A DNA stretch of 64,000 nucleotides from Misgurnus anguillicaudatus (GCF_027580225.2 NC_073351.2:1961001-2025000); one strand, 5' to 3'. Counted from the first letter of the stretch, positions 1-11,883 are shown. Program-made: numbers and translations. The notes: a model not told the origin generated them from the letters alone.

Positions 1-1336
1 GTTCTGGACATAAAATTCAGGGCAGGCTTTCAAGCAAAATGTATTCCTGTAAGTTTCAATTTAAGAAAGATTCCTGGACATAAAATTAGCAAATAATACA
101 GCAGATGCCAACATTGTCTTTGGGTTTTGAAAGAAGCAAACAAATCTTCTTCAGATCTGATAGTTTTCATGTATTTTTGGTTTTGACTCTGACTGTACCA
201 GCCAGCCAACTGTCTGAGCATAGGCAGCAATACAGATTTTTTCAGGCCAGCTTTAACTCATCCTCTGTAGTCTAGTGGTTAGAGCACTGATTCTCCCATA
301 GAGCCCCAGGTTCAAGTCTCACAAGGTTTAAGTGGAGTTCTCCACTGACAAGTAGTCACTTGTTTAGCTCTGATAGAGTTTGTGGGCATCTTATAGCCTG
401 CCTTTTCCATTTTGCCTTCCCAAATCCAGTAGTTTGTTCATTTTATTACTGCTCCTATGTCTCCTGAAGCAGTCTTCATAGCTGATGTGGGCTTAAGATT
501 TCTCCTGGACATTTAAGATCAAATTTAAGATAGAGTTCTGGACCTAACATTCAGTGCCTCCAAGCAAAATGTATTCCTGTAAGTTTCAATTTAAGAAAGA
601 TTCCTGGACATAAAATTAGCAAATAATACAGCAGATCCCAACAGTGTCTTTGGGTTTTGAAAGAAGCAAACAAATCTTCTTTAGATCTGATAGTTTTCAT
701 GTATTTTTGGTTTTGACTCTGACTGTACCAGCCAGCCAACTGTCTGAGCATAGGCAGCAATACAGATTTTGTCAGCCCAGCTTCAACTCATCCTCTGTAG
801 TCTAGTGGTTAGAGCACTGATTCTCCCATAGAGTCCCAGGCCCCAGGTTCAAGTCTCACAAGGTTTAAGTGGAGTTCTTCACTGACAAGTAGTCACTTGT
901 TTAGCTCTGATAGAGTTTGTGGGCAGCTTATAGACTGCATATTCTATTTTGCCTTCCCAAATCCAGTTGTTTGTTCATTTTATTACTGCTCCTATGTCTC
1001 CTGAAGCAGTCTCCATAGCTGATGTGGGCTTAAGATTTTTGCTGGACATTTGAGATAAAATTTAAGATAGAGTTCTGGACATAAAATTCAGGGCGGGCTT
1101 TCAAGCAAAATGTATTCCTGTAAGTTTCAATTTAAGAAAGATTCCTGGACATAAAATTAGCAAATAATACAGCAGATGCCAACAGTGTCTTTGGGTTTTG
1201 AAAGAAGCAAACAAATCTTCTTTAGATCTGATAGTTTTCATGTATTTTTGGTTTTGACTCTGACTGTACCAGCCAGCCAACTGTCTGAGCATAGGCAGCA
1301 ATACAGATTTTTTCAGGCCAGCTTCAACTCATCCTC

Positions 1337-1557
1337 TGTAGTCTAGTGGTTAGAGCACTGATTCTCCCATAGAGCCCCAGGCCCCAGGTTCAAGTCTCAC
1401 AAGGTTTAAGTGGAGTTCCCCACTGACAAGTAGTCACTTGTTTAGCTCTGATAGAGTTTGTGGGTTTTGACTCTGACTGTACCAGCCAGCCAACTGTCTG
1501 AGCATAGGCAGCAATACACAGGACCAGGTTCTGTCAGCCCTGCTCCAACTCATCCTC
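1337..1557 (+). repeat. shortened 221-bp satellite monomer
   Basis: Two tRNA-like parts lie only 221 bp apart because the monomer jumps from GATAGAGTTTGTGGG straight into TTTTGACTCTGACTGTACC, skipping about 320 bp. The two joined ends share GG, so a microhomology deletion or unequal exchange is likely. The same junction is present at about 16105, which shows that the shortened unit was later copied as part of a larger block. Confidence 0.85.
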
Positions 1558-2094
1558 TGTAGTCTAGTGGTTAGAGCACTGATTCTCACATGTTGGAGAC
1601 CCAGGTTCAAATCCCACAATGTTTAAGTGGAGCTCTCTACTGACAAGTAGTCACTTCTTTAACTCTGATAGAGTTTGTGGGCACCTTATAGCCTGCATAT
1701 TCTATTTTGCCTTCCCAAATCCAGTGGTTTGTTCATTTTATTACTGCTCCTATGTCTCCTGAAGCAGTCTTCATAGCTGATGTGGGCTTAAGATTTCTGC
1801 TGGACATTTAAGATCAAATTTAAGATAGAGTTCTGGACCTAACATTCAGTGCCTCCAAGCAAAAAGTATTCCTGTAAGTTTCAATTTAAGAAAGATTCCT
1901 GGACATAAAATTAGCAAATAATACAGCAGATGCCAACAGTGTCTTTGGGTTTTGAAAGAAGCAAACAAATCTTCTTTAGACCTGATAGTTTTCATGTATT
2001 TTTGGTTTTTACTCTGACTTTACCAGCCAGCCAACTGTCTGAGCATAGGCAGCAATACAGATTTTGTCAGCCCAGCTTCAACTCATCCTCTGTA

Positions 2095-2287
2095 GTCTAG
2101 TGGTTAGAGCACTGATTCTACCATAGAGCCCCAGGCCCCAGGTTCAAGTCTCACAAGGTTTAAGTGGAGTTCTCCACTGACAAGTAGTCACTTGGTTTTG
2201 ACTCTGACTGTACCAGCCTGCCAACTGTCTGAGCATAGGCAGCAATACACAGGACCAGGTTCTGTCAGCCCTGCTCCAACTCATCCT
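2095..2287 (+). repeat. shortened ~193-bp satellite monomer
   Basis: A second, independent shortening: the sequence runs from AGTAGTCACTTG directly into GTTTTGACTCTGACTGTACC, so consecutive tRNA-like parts are only ~193 bp apart. The matching junction at about 16838 has GGCTTTGAC, one base different. It carries the rare CAGCCTGCC variant in both copies. Confidence 0.8.
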
Positions 2288-2292
2288 CTGTA

Positions 2293-2300
2293 GTCTAGTG
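2293..2300 (+). repeat. left 8-bp target site duplication of hAT element
   Basis: GTCTAGTG immediately before the element; the identical octamer follows it at 4313-4320. An 8-bp duplication is the hallmark of hAT transposases. Confidence 0.95.
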
Positions 2301-2758
2301 CAGGGGTCGGCAAGTAACTTTGGCCGCGGGCCAATATTTTTTTTAGCCAGTAGGTGGCGGGCCAACTGTTCTTGGCACACTTACGTCTTATTTTGAATTA
2401 GCCTAGTATAGGCTATCTGATCTTTTGTCAAGAAACATTGTCTTTATTTCCTATTTAAAAGACGAAAGACGGCATTAAAAATTGCTAAAAACATGGTAAT
2501 GGGTCTGTGTATCATTCGTTCAATCGTTTTTTTTTTCAAATTAAAAACAAAAATGAAAAAATTAACCACCACGGGTTTTCTGATTGTGTGCTCAGATAAA
2601 AAAAATTAATTACTGGATTAGACATTTTTTTTATTTAACTCCTTTATAGGCATAATATATCAATGAAATCATTTTAAACAGATCAAGTACTATAGTGGTA
2701 ATATTACAGGCATTTATGCTCTCATGAAATACTCTTACAGTCCGACTTTTGAACTATT
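2301..2758 (+). repeat. left inverted arm of hAT element
   Basis: It matches the reverse complement of 3842-4312 in order. Matching stretches include CGCGGGCCAA near the end, GTGTATCATTC at about 2505, CAATGAAATCA and TTTAAACAGATCA at about 2663-2685, and CTTACAGTCCGACTTTTGAA at 2735-2755. Confidence 0.85.
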
Positions 2759-3841
2759 CCTTTTTTTATTAATATTTAACCGGGACACACACATACACAC
2801 CTAAGGTTTAAGGAGGTCTCCGCTGGACTGTTTTTTGTCCAGCTCCGACATGGTTCTATTCATACATTCATACACTTTGTGTTCACCCGCTTTATTTCCC
2901 GACCTGACGGGTCCGCAAAACTTAACGTCACGTTTCGTTTCCAGAATCTCACATTCAAATGTCTCTAACGAAAAGAGACAGATAATTTTAAATGTTATAC
3001 AAAAATTGTGTTCGTGCCAATAAAAATATTATTTTAACATTGTATTCATTGTATTTATAATGAAATATAAATAATAAATTAAATAGGACAAAGCCTCTCA
3101 CTCAAATTTCTCACCATCATAAACCGAGTTGGTTGAGTTGCTGTTCAAATTGCTGAACATCCTCCTTTGCCAAATTTATAACGTTTTAAACGGAGGTAAA
3201 GATCAAAGAACTATGCGTTAGGAAAATTAATAATGGCTTTATTTTAATAGACATGTAAAACCATATTTTGGCGGATTACTTTCATTTTTTTTAACGAATT
3301 TACCTGCCCATTTAGTCTTAATAATTAACGGTAAACGAACTTGACTTGCTGTTTTCGAAGGCAGGTCGAACCTTAGGTCGGGCTCGAGCCCCAAGTTCAA
3401 GTAGCAGAAAACAACAGTATTCCTTCCAAATCTACTTTAAAAGTGTATTAGTTAAAATATTATTGCAGTAAAAGAGTTTATTTTTATCATATTTTGTAGT
3501 GGTTTCTAAAAGCCAGCAATTACTTTTCAGTAATTTGCAATGTCACGGAGTTTAACGTCTTCACGCGTGATGAATTGACATGATTTACGAGGTAAATTTG
3601 CAAATGATTCATGAAGTCATACCTCTGCAATTATTTGATCGATTGTGTTTTAGAAGTATGCTCAAACTCTAATGACAGTTATGATCGCGGATGCGCTGTT
3701 AGAGAAAGAGAACGAGAAAAAGCGGCCCGTTAAGATAGCTATTATACGCATTTTTTTCAGGACATTCTTGCTATTTGTCAGTGTAGCAATAAATAATAAT
3801 AATAATAATAATAATATACGCGAATAAATAATAATGAAAAA
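2759..3841. other. core of the hAT element, no recognised gene
   Basis: About 1.08 kb between the inverted arms. AT-rich, with a small hairpin GCTGGAC...GTCCAGC near 2822-2842 and a short AAT microsatellite near its right end. A 62-codon frame at 2835-3023 has no recognisable domain and is not called. I cannot tell whether this is relic transposase DNA or captured sequence. Confidence 0.5.
3792..3816 (+). repeat. (AAT)n microsatellite
   Basis: About eight AAT units inside the hAT core, just before the right arm. Confidence 0.9.
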
Positions 3842-4312
3842 AGTTCAAAAGTCGGACTGTAAGCGAATGAGACTTACAGGAAAGCATGGTTGCTATTCAA
3901 ACCCTTATTAAAACCCTTATTAAAATGTAATCTGTTAGTACCTGATCTGTTTAAATTGATTTCATTGGTATATGTCTGCTAAGGTGTTCAATTAAAATTT
4001 GTCCGAACCCGTTTTCATTCATTTTTTTATTTTTGATCTGAGCGCACATTCAGAAAACGAGTGGTTTGATTTTAGTTCAGGAAATAAATAATACAAAAAC
4101 AAGTCGTTTTTCTTTATTTTCTTTTTGGTTTTGATTTGAAAAAACGAATGAAGGAATGATACACGGGGCCATTTTTGTAAACTGTTATTGTAAAATAAAA
4201 AAGTCTGATTAAAAAATAAAATAAAAATACGGACTTCAAATTAATCCGGCGGGCCAGAAAATATTGCTGGTGGGCCACTTTTGGCCCGCGGGCCGCCAGT
4301 TGCCGACCCCTG
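3842..4312 (-). repeat. right inverted arm of hAT element
   Basis: Reverse-complement partner of 2301-2758. It begins with AGTTCAAAAGTCGGACTGTA, a perfect inverted copy of 2738-2758, and ends with the terminal CCGACCCCTG. Confidence 0.85.
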
Positions 4313-5744
4313 GTCTAGTGGTTAGAGCACTGATTCTCACATGTGGGAGACCCAGGTTCAAGTCCCCCAATGTTTAAGTGGAGCTCTCTACTGACAAGTA
4401 GTCTACTTTTTTTTAACTCTGACAGAGTTTGTGGGCAGCTTATAGCCTGCATAATCTTTTTGCCTTCCCAAATCCAGTAGTTTGTTCATTTTATTACTGT
4501 TCCTATGTCTCATGAAGCAGTCTTCATAGCTGATGTGGGCTTAAGATTTTTGCTGGATATTTGAGATAAAATTTAATTTAAGAAAGAGTCCTGGACATAA
4601 ATTTAGCAAATAATACAGCAGATGATAACAGTATCTTTGGGTTTTGAAAGAAGCAAACAAATCTTCTTTAGATCTGATAGTTTCATGTATTTTTGGTTTT
4701 GAATCTGACTGTACCAGCCAGCCAACAGTCTGAGCATAGGCAGCAATACAGATTTTGTCAGCCAAGCTTCAACTCATCCTCTGTAGTCTAATGGTTAGAG
4801 CACTGATTCTCCCATATCGGAGACCCAGCTTCAAATCCCACAAGGTTTAAGTGGAGTTCTCCATTGACAAGTAGTCACTTCTTTAACTCTGATAGAGTTT
4901 GTGGGCAGCTTATAGCCTGCATAATCTTTTTGCCTTCCCAAATCCAGTAGTTTGTTCATTTTATTACTGCTCCTATGTCTCCTGAAGCAGTCTTCATAGC
5001 TGATGTGGGCTTAAGATTTCTGCTGGACATTTAAGATCAAATTTAAGATAGAGTTCTGGACCTAACATTCAGTGCCTCCAAGCAAAATGTATTCCTGTAA
5101 GTTTCAATTTAAGAAAGATTCCTGGACATAAAATTAGCAAATAATACAGCAGATGCCAACAGTGTCTTTGGGTTTTGAAAGAAGCAAACAAATCTTCTTT
5201 AGATCTGATAGTTTTCATGTATTTTTGGTTTTGACTCTGACTCTACCAGCCAGCCAACTGTCTGAGCATAGGCAGCAATACAGATGTTGTCAGCCCAGCT
5301 TCAACTCATCCTCTGTAGTCTAGTGGTTAGAGCACTGATTCTCCCATAGATCCCCAGGCCCCAGGTTCAAGTCTCACAAGGTTTAAGTGGAGTTCTCCAC
5401 TGACAAGTAGTCACTTGTTTAGCTCTGATAGAGTTTGTGGGAAGCTTATAGCCTGCATATTCTATTTTGCCTTCCCAAATCCAGTAGGTTGTTCATTTTA
5501 TTACTGTTCCTATGTCTCATGAAGCAGTCTTCATAGCTGATGTGGGCTTAAGATTTTTGCTGGACATTTGAGATAAAATTTAAGATAGAGTTCTGGACAT
5601 AAAATTCAGGGCTTTCAAGCAAAATGTATTCTTGTAAGTTTCAATTTAAGAAAGAGTCCTGGACATAAAATTAGCAAATAATACAGCAGATGCCAACAGT
5701 ATCTTTGGGTTTTGAAAGAAGCAAACAAATCTTCTTTAGATCTG
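4313..5744 (+). repeat. satellite array, left block 2
   Basis: It starts with the second copy of the hAT target duplication. tRNA-like parts begin near 4770 and 5306. The one at 4770 is a mosaic: it has the class-A start CTCCCATA followed by the class-B TCGGAGACCCAG, with a mutated B box (AGCTTCAAATCCC). The block ends at the Harbinger insertion in AGATCTG. Confidence 0.93.
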
Positions 5745-7081
5745 GGGCCGTATTCACAAAGAATTTTATCTTACCACTAAGAGTACTCTTAAATCGCACT
5801 AAAAGATTTTAGCTAGGAGTTTTCTCTTAAAAGTTATTCACAACGCCTTTCAGACCTACTTTTAGTAAGGAAAAATGATAACTCCTAAACTAAGAGTGAG
5901 TCTCCGTTGCTACGGATGACGTCAATTCTCATGCACGAGCTGCCTCGCAATGACCACGGTGATTGGTTGTTAGATGACAGGCTGTCATGCGGAACATAAC
6001 ACAGACGCACCAAATCATGGAATTACAACATCAAGATATGTCTGTGTCCTACACAAAATAATAATAGTAATGCCATCGAAATGCATATATAAAAGAAAAG
6101 TCGTGAATGAAATGAAATTAAATCAAGGTAGCTAATACCCAAATGAAAACCGCCAATTGCCTAATAATAAAAAATGACATTGCATTAACACTTGCTTGAT
6201 TAATTTACATCCTATTATTACATATTAGCCTAAAAAAACTACTTAAAGCAAGGAAATGTTGCCCATATTGAAGAAGCCTAATGTAATAAATAAATGACGG
6301 TGGATTATGAACTCGCCAAAAGCCCATAGACGCTGGATCATACATGATATATACCCGACCCGCTCCCTGGCCCGCATTTTTTTATAGTAATTGTTTAAAA
6401 TAGTTTACTGGCATTTTTATTTCAAAGACCCGACCGACCGCGACCCGAATATCATAAAAAATATTTTTGGATGACTCGTAACCGCAGGCACACGCTCATT
6501 TCGGATCAACCCGCGCATGGGGAGAGGATTTGTTTGCAGATCAATGCAGCAGACTCGGACGACTGCGAGAGGCGGTGGTATGCATTACAATCGCAGTCAA
6601 GGGTTGAGATTGCAGCCTTTAAACGGGCAAGCATGGCGTTGGTGTACAATATTAAATATATAATATCATAATATCATTATTGTTTCATGTAATTCTAAAA
6701 ACTTCCTGCTGTTCATGAATGTAATGAATTGTAAAAAACAAATGTCATAAACAATATGCTTACATTAAAGTGTGCTTTTAAGTCTAGGCAAAGCTTTTGA
6801 GTTGGTGAAACTGTCCGTGTTAAGGAGGATCAGACAGCACCTAAGCCTTTAGGATTCTTTGTGAATAGGTCTTAGTGAGTTAGGAGTCCTCTCGATTTCT
6901 TTTAAGCTGTCCCAGACTTAGGTGCTACTTTTAGGGCTAAAATGCTTCGTGAATTACTTTTAGTGAAAAAAATTAGGAGTCCTAAAGTTAGGAGTGACAC
7001 GCCCTTTATTTTTAGGAGTTGCTCCTAAATTTGCCAGTTAGGAGCTACTTTTAGCCTTAAAATTCTTTGTGAATCCGGCCC
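5745..7081. mobile_element. PIF/Harbinger-like element, non-autonomous
   Basis: A 1,337-bp insertion with terminal inverted repeats GGGCCGTATTCACAAAGAAT and ATTCTTTGTGAATCCGGCCC, which match at 23 of 24 positions when extended to TTTTA. It is flanked by CTG duplications. Subterminal DNA is rich in TTAGGAGT / ACTCCTAA motifs in both orientations. No DDE transposase frame is present; one short frame may be a Myb-like relic. The flanks rejoin perfectly to the satellite consensus ATCTGATAGTTTC. Confidence 0.88.
6471..6671 (+). pseudogene. possible relic of a Harbinger Myb-like protein
   Basis: A 66-codon frame inside the Harbinger-like element. Residues about 33-55 (CERRWYALQSQSRVEIAAFK) resemble the end of a Myb/SANT-like domain, with an RRW...L.S..R...A..KR pattern. 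Autonomous Harbingers carry such a protein beside the transposase. The ATG is simply the first in frame and the upstream part of the domain is missing or frameshifted. This is an inference from pattern alone and may be chance. Confidence 0.3.
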
Positions 7082-10000
7082 CTGATAGTTTCGTGTATTT
7101 TTGGTTTTGAATCTTACTGTACCAGCCAGCCAACTGTCTGAGCATAGGCAGCAATACACAGGACCAGGTTCTGTCAGCCCTGCTCCAACTCATCCTGTGT
7201 AGTCTAGTGGTTAGAGCACTGATTCTCACATGTGGGAGACCCAGGTTCAAGTCCCCCAATGTTTAAGTGGAGCTCTCTACTGACAAGTAGTCACTTCTTT
7301 AACTCTGATAGAGTTTGTGGGCAGCTTATAGCCTGCATATTCTATTTTGCCTTCCCAAATCCAGTAGTTTGTTCATTTTATTACTGCTCCTATGTCTCCT
7401 GAAGCAGTCTTCATAGCTGATGTGGGCTTAAGATTTCTGCTGGACATTTAAGATCAAATTTAAGATAGAGTTCTGGACCTAACATTCAGTGCCTCCAAGC
7501 AAAATGTATTCCTGTAAGTTTTAATTTAAGAAAGATTCCTGGACATAAAATTAGCAAATAATACAGCAGATGCCAACAGTGTCTTTGGGTTTTGAAAGAA
7601 GCAAACAAATCTTCTTTAGATCTGATAGTGTTCATGTATTTTTGGTTTTGACTCTGACTCTACCAGCCAGCCAACTGTCTGAGCATAGGCAGCAATACAG
7701 ATTTTGTCAGCCCAGCTTCAACTCATCCTCTGTAGTCTAGTGGTTAGAGCACTGATTCTCCCATAGAGCCCTAGGCCCCAGGTTCAAGTCTCACAAGGTT
7801 TAAGTGGAGTTCTCCACTGACAAGTAGTCACTTGTTTAGCTCTGATAGAGTTTGTGGGCAGCTTATAGCCTGCATATTCTATATTGCCTTCCCAAATCCA
7901 GTAGGTTGTTCATTTTATTACTGTCCCTCTGTCTCATGAAGCAGTCTTCATAGCTGATGTGGGCTTAAGTTTTTGCTGGACATTTGAGATAAAATTTAAG
8001 ATAGAGTTCTGGACATAAAATTCAGGGCTTTCAAGCAAAATGTATTCCTGTAAGTTTCAATTTAAGAAAGAGTCCTGGACATAAAATTAGCAAATAATAC
8101 AGCAGATGCCAACAGTATCTTTGGGTTTTGAAAGAAGCAAACAAATCTTCTTTAGATCTGATAGTTTCATGTATTTTTGGTTTTGAATCTGACTGTACCA
8201 GCCAGCCAACTGTCTGAGCATAGGCAGCAATACACAGGACCAGGTTCTGTCAGCCCTGCTCCAACTCATCCTCTGTAGTCTAGTGGTTAGAGCACTGATT
8301 CTCACATGTGGGAGACCCAGGTTCAAGTCCCCCAATGTTTAATTGGAGCTCTCTACTGACAAGTAGTCACTTCTTTAACTCTGATAGAGTTTGTGGGCAG
8401 CTTATAGCCTGCATAATCTTTTTGCCTTCCCAAATCCAGTAGTTTGTTCATTTTATTACTGCTCCTTTGTCTCCTGAAGCAGTCTTCATAGCTGATGTGG
8501 GCTTAAGATTTCTGCTGGACATTTAAGATCAAATTTAAGATAGAGTTCTGGACCTAACATTCAGTGCCTCCAAGCAAAATGTATTCCTGTAAGTTTCAAT
8601 TAAAGAAAGATTCCTGGACATAAAATTAGCAAATAATACAGCAGATGCCAACAGTGTCTTTGGGTTTTGAAAGAAGCAAACAAATCTTCTTTAGATCTGA
8701 TAGTGTTCATGTATTTTTGGTTTTGACTCTGACTCTACCAGCCAGCCAACTGTCTGAGCATAGGCAGCAATACAGATTTTGTCAGCCCAGCTTCAACTCA
8801 TCCTCTGTAGTCTAGTGGTTAGAGCACTGATTCTCCCATAGAGCCCCAGGCCCCAGGTTCAAGTCTCACAAGGTTTAAGTGGAGTTCTCCACTGACAAGT
8901 AGTCACTTGTTTAGCTCTAATAGAGTTTGTGGGCAGCTTATAGCCTGCATATTCTATTTTGCCTTCCCAAATCCAGTAGGTTGTTCATTTTATTACTGTT
9001 CCTATGTTTCATGAAGCAGTCTTCATAGCTGATGTGGGCTTAAGATTTTTGCTGGACATTTGAGATAAAATTTAAGATAGAGTTCTGGACATAAAATTCA
9101 GGGCTTTCAAGAAAAATGTATTCCTGTAAGTTTCAATTTAACAAAGAGTCCTGGACATAAAATTAGCAAATAATACAGCAGATGCCAACAGTATATTTGG
9201 GGTTTGAAAGAAGCAAACAAATCTTCTTTAGATCTGATAGTTTCATGTATTTTTGGTTTTGAATCTGACTGTACCAGCCAGCCAACTGTCTGAGCATAGG
9301 CAGCAATACACAGGACCAGGTTCTGTCAACCCTCCTCCAACTCATCCTGTGTAGTCTAGTGGTTAGAGCACCGATTCTTACATGTGGGAGACCCAGGTTC
9401 AAGTCCCCCAATGTTTAAGTGGAGCTCTCTACTGACAAGTAGTCACTTCTTTAACTCTGATAGAGTTTGTGGGCAGCTTATAGCCTGCATAATCTTTTTG
9501 CCTTCCCAAATCCAGTAGTTTGTTCATTTTATTACTGCTCCTATGTCTCCTGAAGCAGTCTTCATAGCTGATGTGGGCTTAAGATTTCTGCTAGACATTT
9601 AAGATCAAATTTAAGATAGAGTTCTGGACCTAACATTCAGTGCCTCCAAGCAAAATGTATTCCTGTAAGTTTCAATTTAAGAAAGATTCCTGGACATAAA
9701 ATTAGCAAATAATACAGCAGATGCCAACAGTGTCTTTGGGTTTTGAAAGAAGCAAACAAATCTTCTTTAGATCTGATAGTTTTCATGTATTTTTGGTTTT
9801 GACTCTGACTCTACCAGCCAGCCAACTGTCTGAGCATAGGCAGCAATACAGATGTTGTCAGCCCAGCTTCAACTCATCCTCTGTAGTCTAGTGGTTAGAG
9901 CACTGATTCTCCCATAGAGCCCCAGGCCCCAGGTTCAAGTCTCACAAGGTTTAAGTGGAGTTCTCCACTGACAAGTAGTCACTTGTTTAGCTCTGATAGA

Positions 10001-10326
10001 GTTTGTGGGCAGCTTATAGCCTGCCTGTTCTATTTTGCCTTCCCGAATCCAGTAGGTTGTTCATTTTATTACTGTTCCTATGTCTCATGAAGCAGTCTTC
10101 ATAGCTGATGTGGGCTTAAGATTTTTGCTGGACATTTGAGATAAAATTTAAGATAGAGTTCTGGACATAAAATTCAGGGCTTTCAAGCAAAATGTATTCC
10201 TGTAAGTTTCAATTTAAGAAAGAGTCCTGGACATAAAATTAGCAAATAATACAGCAGATGCCAACAGTATCTTTGGGTTTTGAAAGAAGCAAACAAATCT
10301 TCTTTAGATCTGATAGTTTCATGTAT
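7082..10326 (+). repeat. satellite array, left block 3
   Basis: Six monomers with tRNA-like parts near 7191, 7725, 8264, 8802, 9343 and 9880. They alternate strictly B-A-B-A-B-A, so the local repeat is a ~1,076-bp dimer. The 9343 copy has several private changes (ACCGATTCTTACATG). The block ends at TTTCATGTAT, where the reversed Helitron-like element is inserted. Confidence 0.95.
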
Positions 10327-10374
10327 TTAGGGGTCAAGCACCGAAGGTGCTGTGACACCTATTGGAATTGTCAG

Positions 10375-10410
10375 TATTATTATTATTCTGCATCTTCTTC
10401 TTCTTAGCCA
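10375..10410. repeat. TAT/CTT simple repeat at element end
   Basis: TATTATTATTATT followed by TTCTTCTTCTT. It is the reverse complement of the GAAGAAGAA-(TAA)n tract found near the 3' end of every related element. Confidence 0.85.
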
Positions 10411-11811
10411 TAGGCGTCTATGGCAGCCCTATGAACCGTACATAGGAAAATGATGAAATTTGGCACAGTTGTAGAGGTGGTCCTGAAATGTCAAGTGACC
10501 AAAAATTGGGTCTCTAGCAGTAACTCTATAGCGCCACCATCAGCTCAAAAAATCAATGTTCAAATGGTTATAACTGCTGATCTGCTTGATCTATAAAAAT
10601 TCTACTTAGTACACGTGATTGCTCTCCTAATGCTTGTTGTTTTTAATACCTTACAGTAAAACTCCACCCATTACAGTAGTGGCCATTTTGAAATGTACAG
10701 TATTCCGTTTATTCGCTACTCCTCCTTCAAATTTGGTTCAATTGTTATGAAATTTGGCACAGGTGAACTTTGGAGTGAGCCGCACAGAAATGACCGAACA
10801 GAATTTTGATATTTATCTTTGTTCAAAAGTAATAAATGCGCAAACTTAACGAGGTTGACGCAAAAATGGTTCTGAAGCTGTAGCTCGGCCATTCTTTGAT
10901 CAATTGAAATGAAATTTGTTACACTTCATGTGGACCATGAACTTGGGGTTCATGCCAAATTTGGTGACAGCGCCACCTATGGGTCATGAGATATGAAAAT
11001 AGGCTATTTTTGCCCATAACTTCTGAACTGTTTGTCAGAAAATTATGATCTTGATGTCTATGGATTGCTTACCTCATGCCGCATCTGTCGATGTGTATTA
11101 TGCTGGGTTTGAACGAACCGCCTGTCCGCCATTTTGAGATTTCAGATAATTTGTTATATTTTTTTAACTATTGGACATATCCGCGCAAAAATTAGTAAGG
11201 AGCTTCGACATGATGTCCTGAAGGTACCTGGGAACTCAGAGTACAGCGCCACCTAGGGGTTATAAACTATAACAGTTCTTATGGAACTGCTTATAACTTC
11301 TGAATACTTTGTCTGATATGAATTTCTTTGTGAAATTGTATTCACTGGTTTATGCCGATTGCAACGATACCTCGTTTGTCATTTTCCAACATTCTGTTCA
11401 TGTGTTATTGTAAAGCATATGGTAGATGATTTTTTCGCTACTCTTTTTACAAATTTTGTTTATTTTATGCCAAGTACTGCTCGTATAATGTTTGGAGCAA
11501 TCCGCACAGAAATGACTGAACAGATTTTTGATATTCTGTTCTCTTTCTTAGAAATACCACTCCAAAGTTGACCGTGCCTGTAACGTTGTCTATTTGTCAT
11601 AGTAAATAAATGTGACTGTATATTACATTGTATAGCATTACTATACAGAATGATCTTCTTGTCTTCAATCTCACTTGAGCTTTTTGATTCTCATATACAT
11701 TGTATTTCTGTTAGTTCTGCTCTGCACTGTCAGTTCTGCATCTGTGATGATTGGCATATGTCAATCCTTGCAGCACCTAAGCTGTTTTTTGCTTCCCTTT
11801 GAGCTGTGTTA

Positions 11812-11883
11812 ACTGAGTTGCGCATCTGGTTAACCACATGCCATGAGATTCTGAGGTCATGGGTTCGAATCCCATGTGCAGTC
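11812..11883 (+). pseudogene. tRNA-like module 1 of the reversed element
   Basis: It has B box GGTTCGAATCC inside a perfect 5-bp T stem (ATGGG / CCCAT) and an A-box-like GCGCATCTGGTTAACC. The acceptor and D stems do not pair convincingly, so it is a tRNA-derived module rather than a tRNA gene. Confidence 0.75.

Larger units (their letters stand above)
1..2300 (+). repeat. tRNA-bearing 538-bp satellite array, left block 1
   Basis: Tandem monomers with tRNA-like parts starting near 262, 795, 1331, 1552, 2089 and 2284. Spacing is about 535 bp except for two shortened units. Recurring landmarks per monomer are TCTGGACATAAAATT, CAGCAGATGCCAACAGTGTC, GTCTGAGCATAGGCAGC and TAGTCTAGTGGTTAGAGC. The first three tRNA-like parts are class A, the fourth and sixth class B. 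The block ends at the hAT insertion, inside a tRNA-like part. A very similar block, including the same shortened units, lies at about 15700-17000. No coding sequence is supported. Confidence 0.95.
2301..4312. mobile_element. hAT-like element with long inverted arms
   Basis: A 2,012-bp insertion bounded by perfect 13-bp terminal inverted repeats CAGGGGTCGGCAA / TTGCCGACCCCTG and by 8-bp duplications GTCTAGTG. The TIR family with GGCCCGCGGGCC just inside is typical of hAT (Charlie-type) elements. The inverted similarity does not stop at the TIR: it continues, with gaps, to about 2758 on the left and 3842 on the right, giving arms of roughly 460-470 bp. No long frame that could be a transposase is open, so the element is non-autonomous. 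A paralogous empty site at 16931-16950 confirms the ends. Confidence 0.93.
2284..4376 (+). pseudogene. tRNA-like part split by the hAT element
   Basis: The tRNA-like sequence begins at 2284 (TCCTCTGTAGTCTAGTG), is interrupted at 2300 within its A box, and resumes at 4313 after an 8-bp duplication, ending near 4376 with B box GGTTCAAGTCC. The uninterrupted paralogue is at about 16927-16999 and shares the rare downstream variant GTAGTCTACTTTTTTTTAAC. It cannot act as a Pol III unit with its usual A-to-B spacing. Confidence 0.9.
5742..7084. repeat. CTG target site duplications flanking the Harbinger element
   Basis: CTG occurs at 5742-5744 and again at 7082-7084; the uninterrupted array reads AGATCTGATAG. 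A 3-bp CWG duplication is known for fish Harbinger elements. The G run at the left end leaves one-base ambiguity in the boundary. Confidence 0.85.

Noticed and set aside
2835..3023. 62-codon frame in the hAT core as transposase remnant
   Set aside because: No hAT dimerisation or DDE-type motif visible; too short to support.
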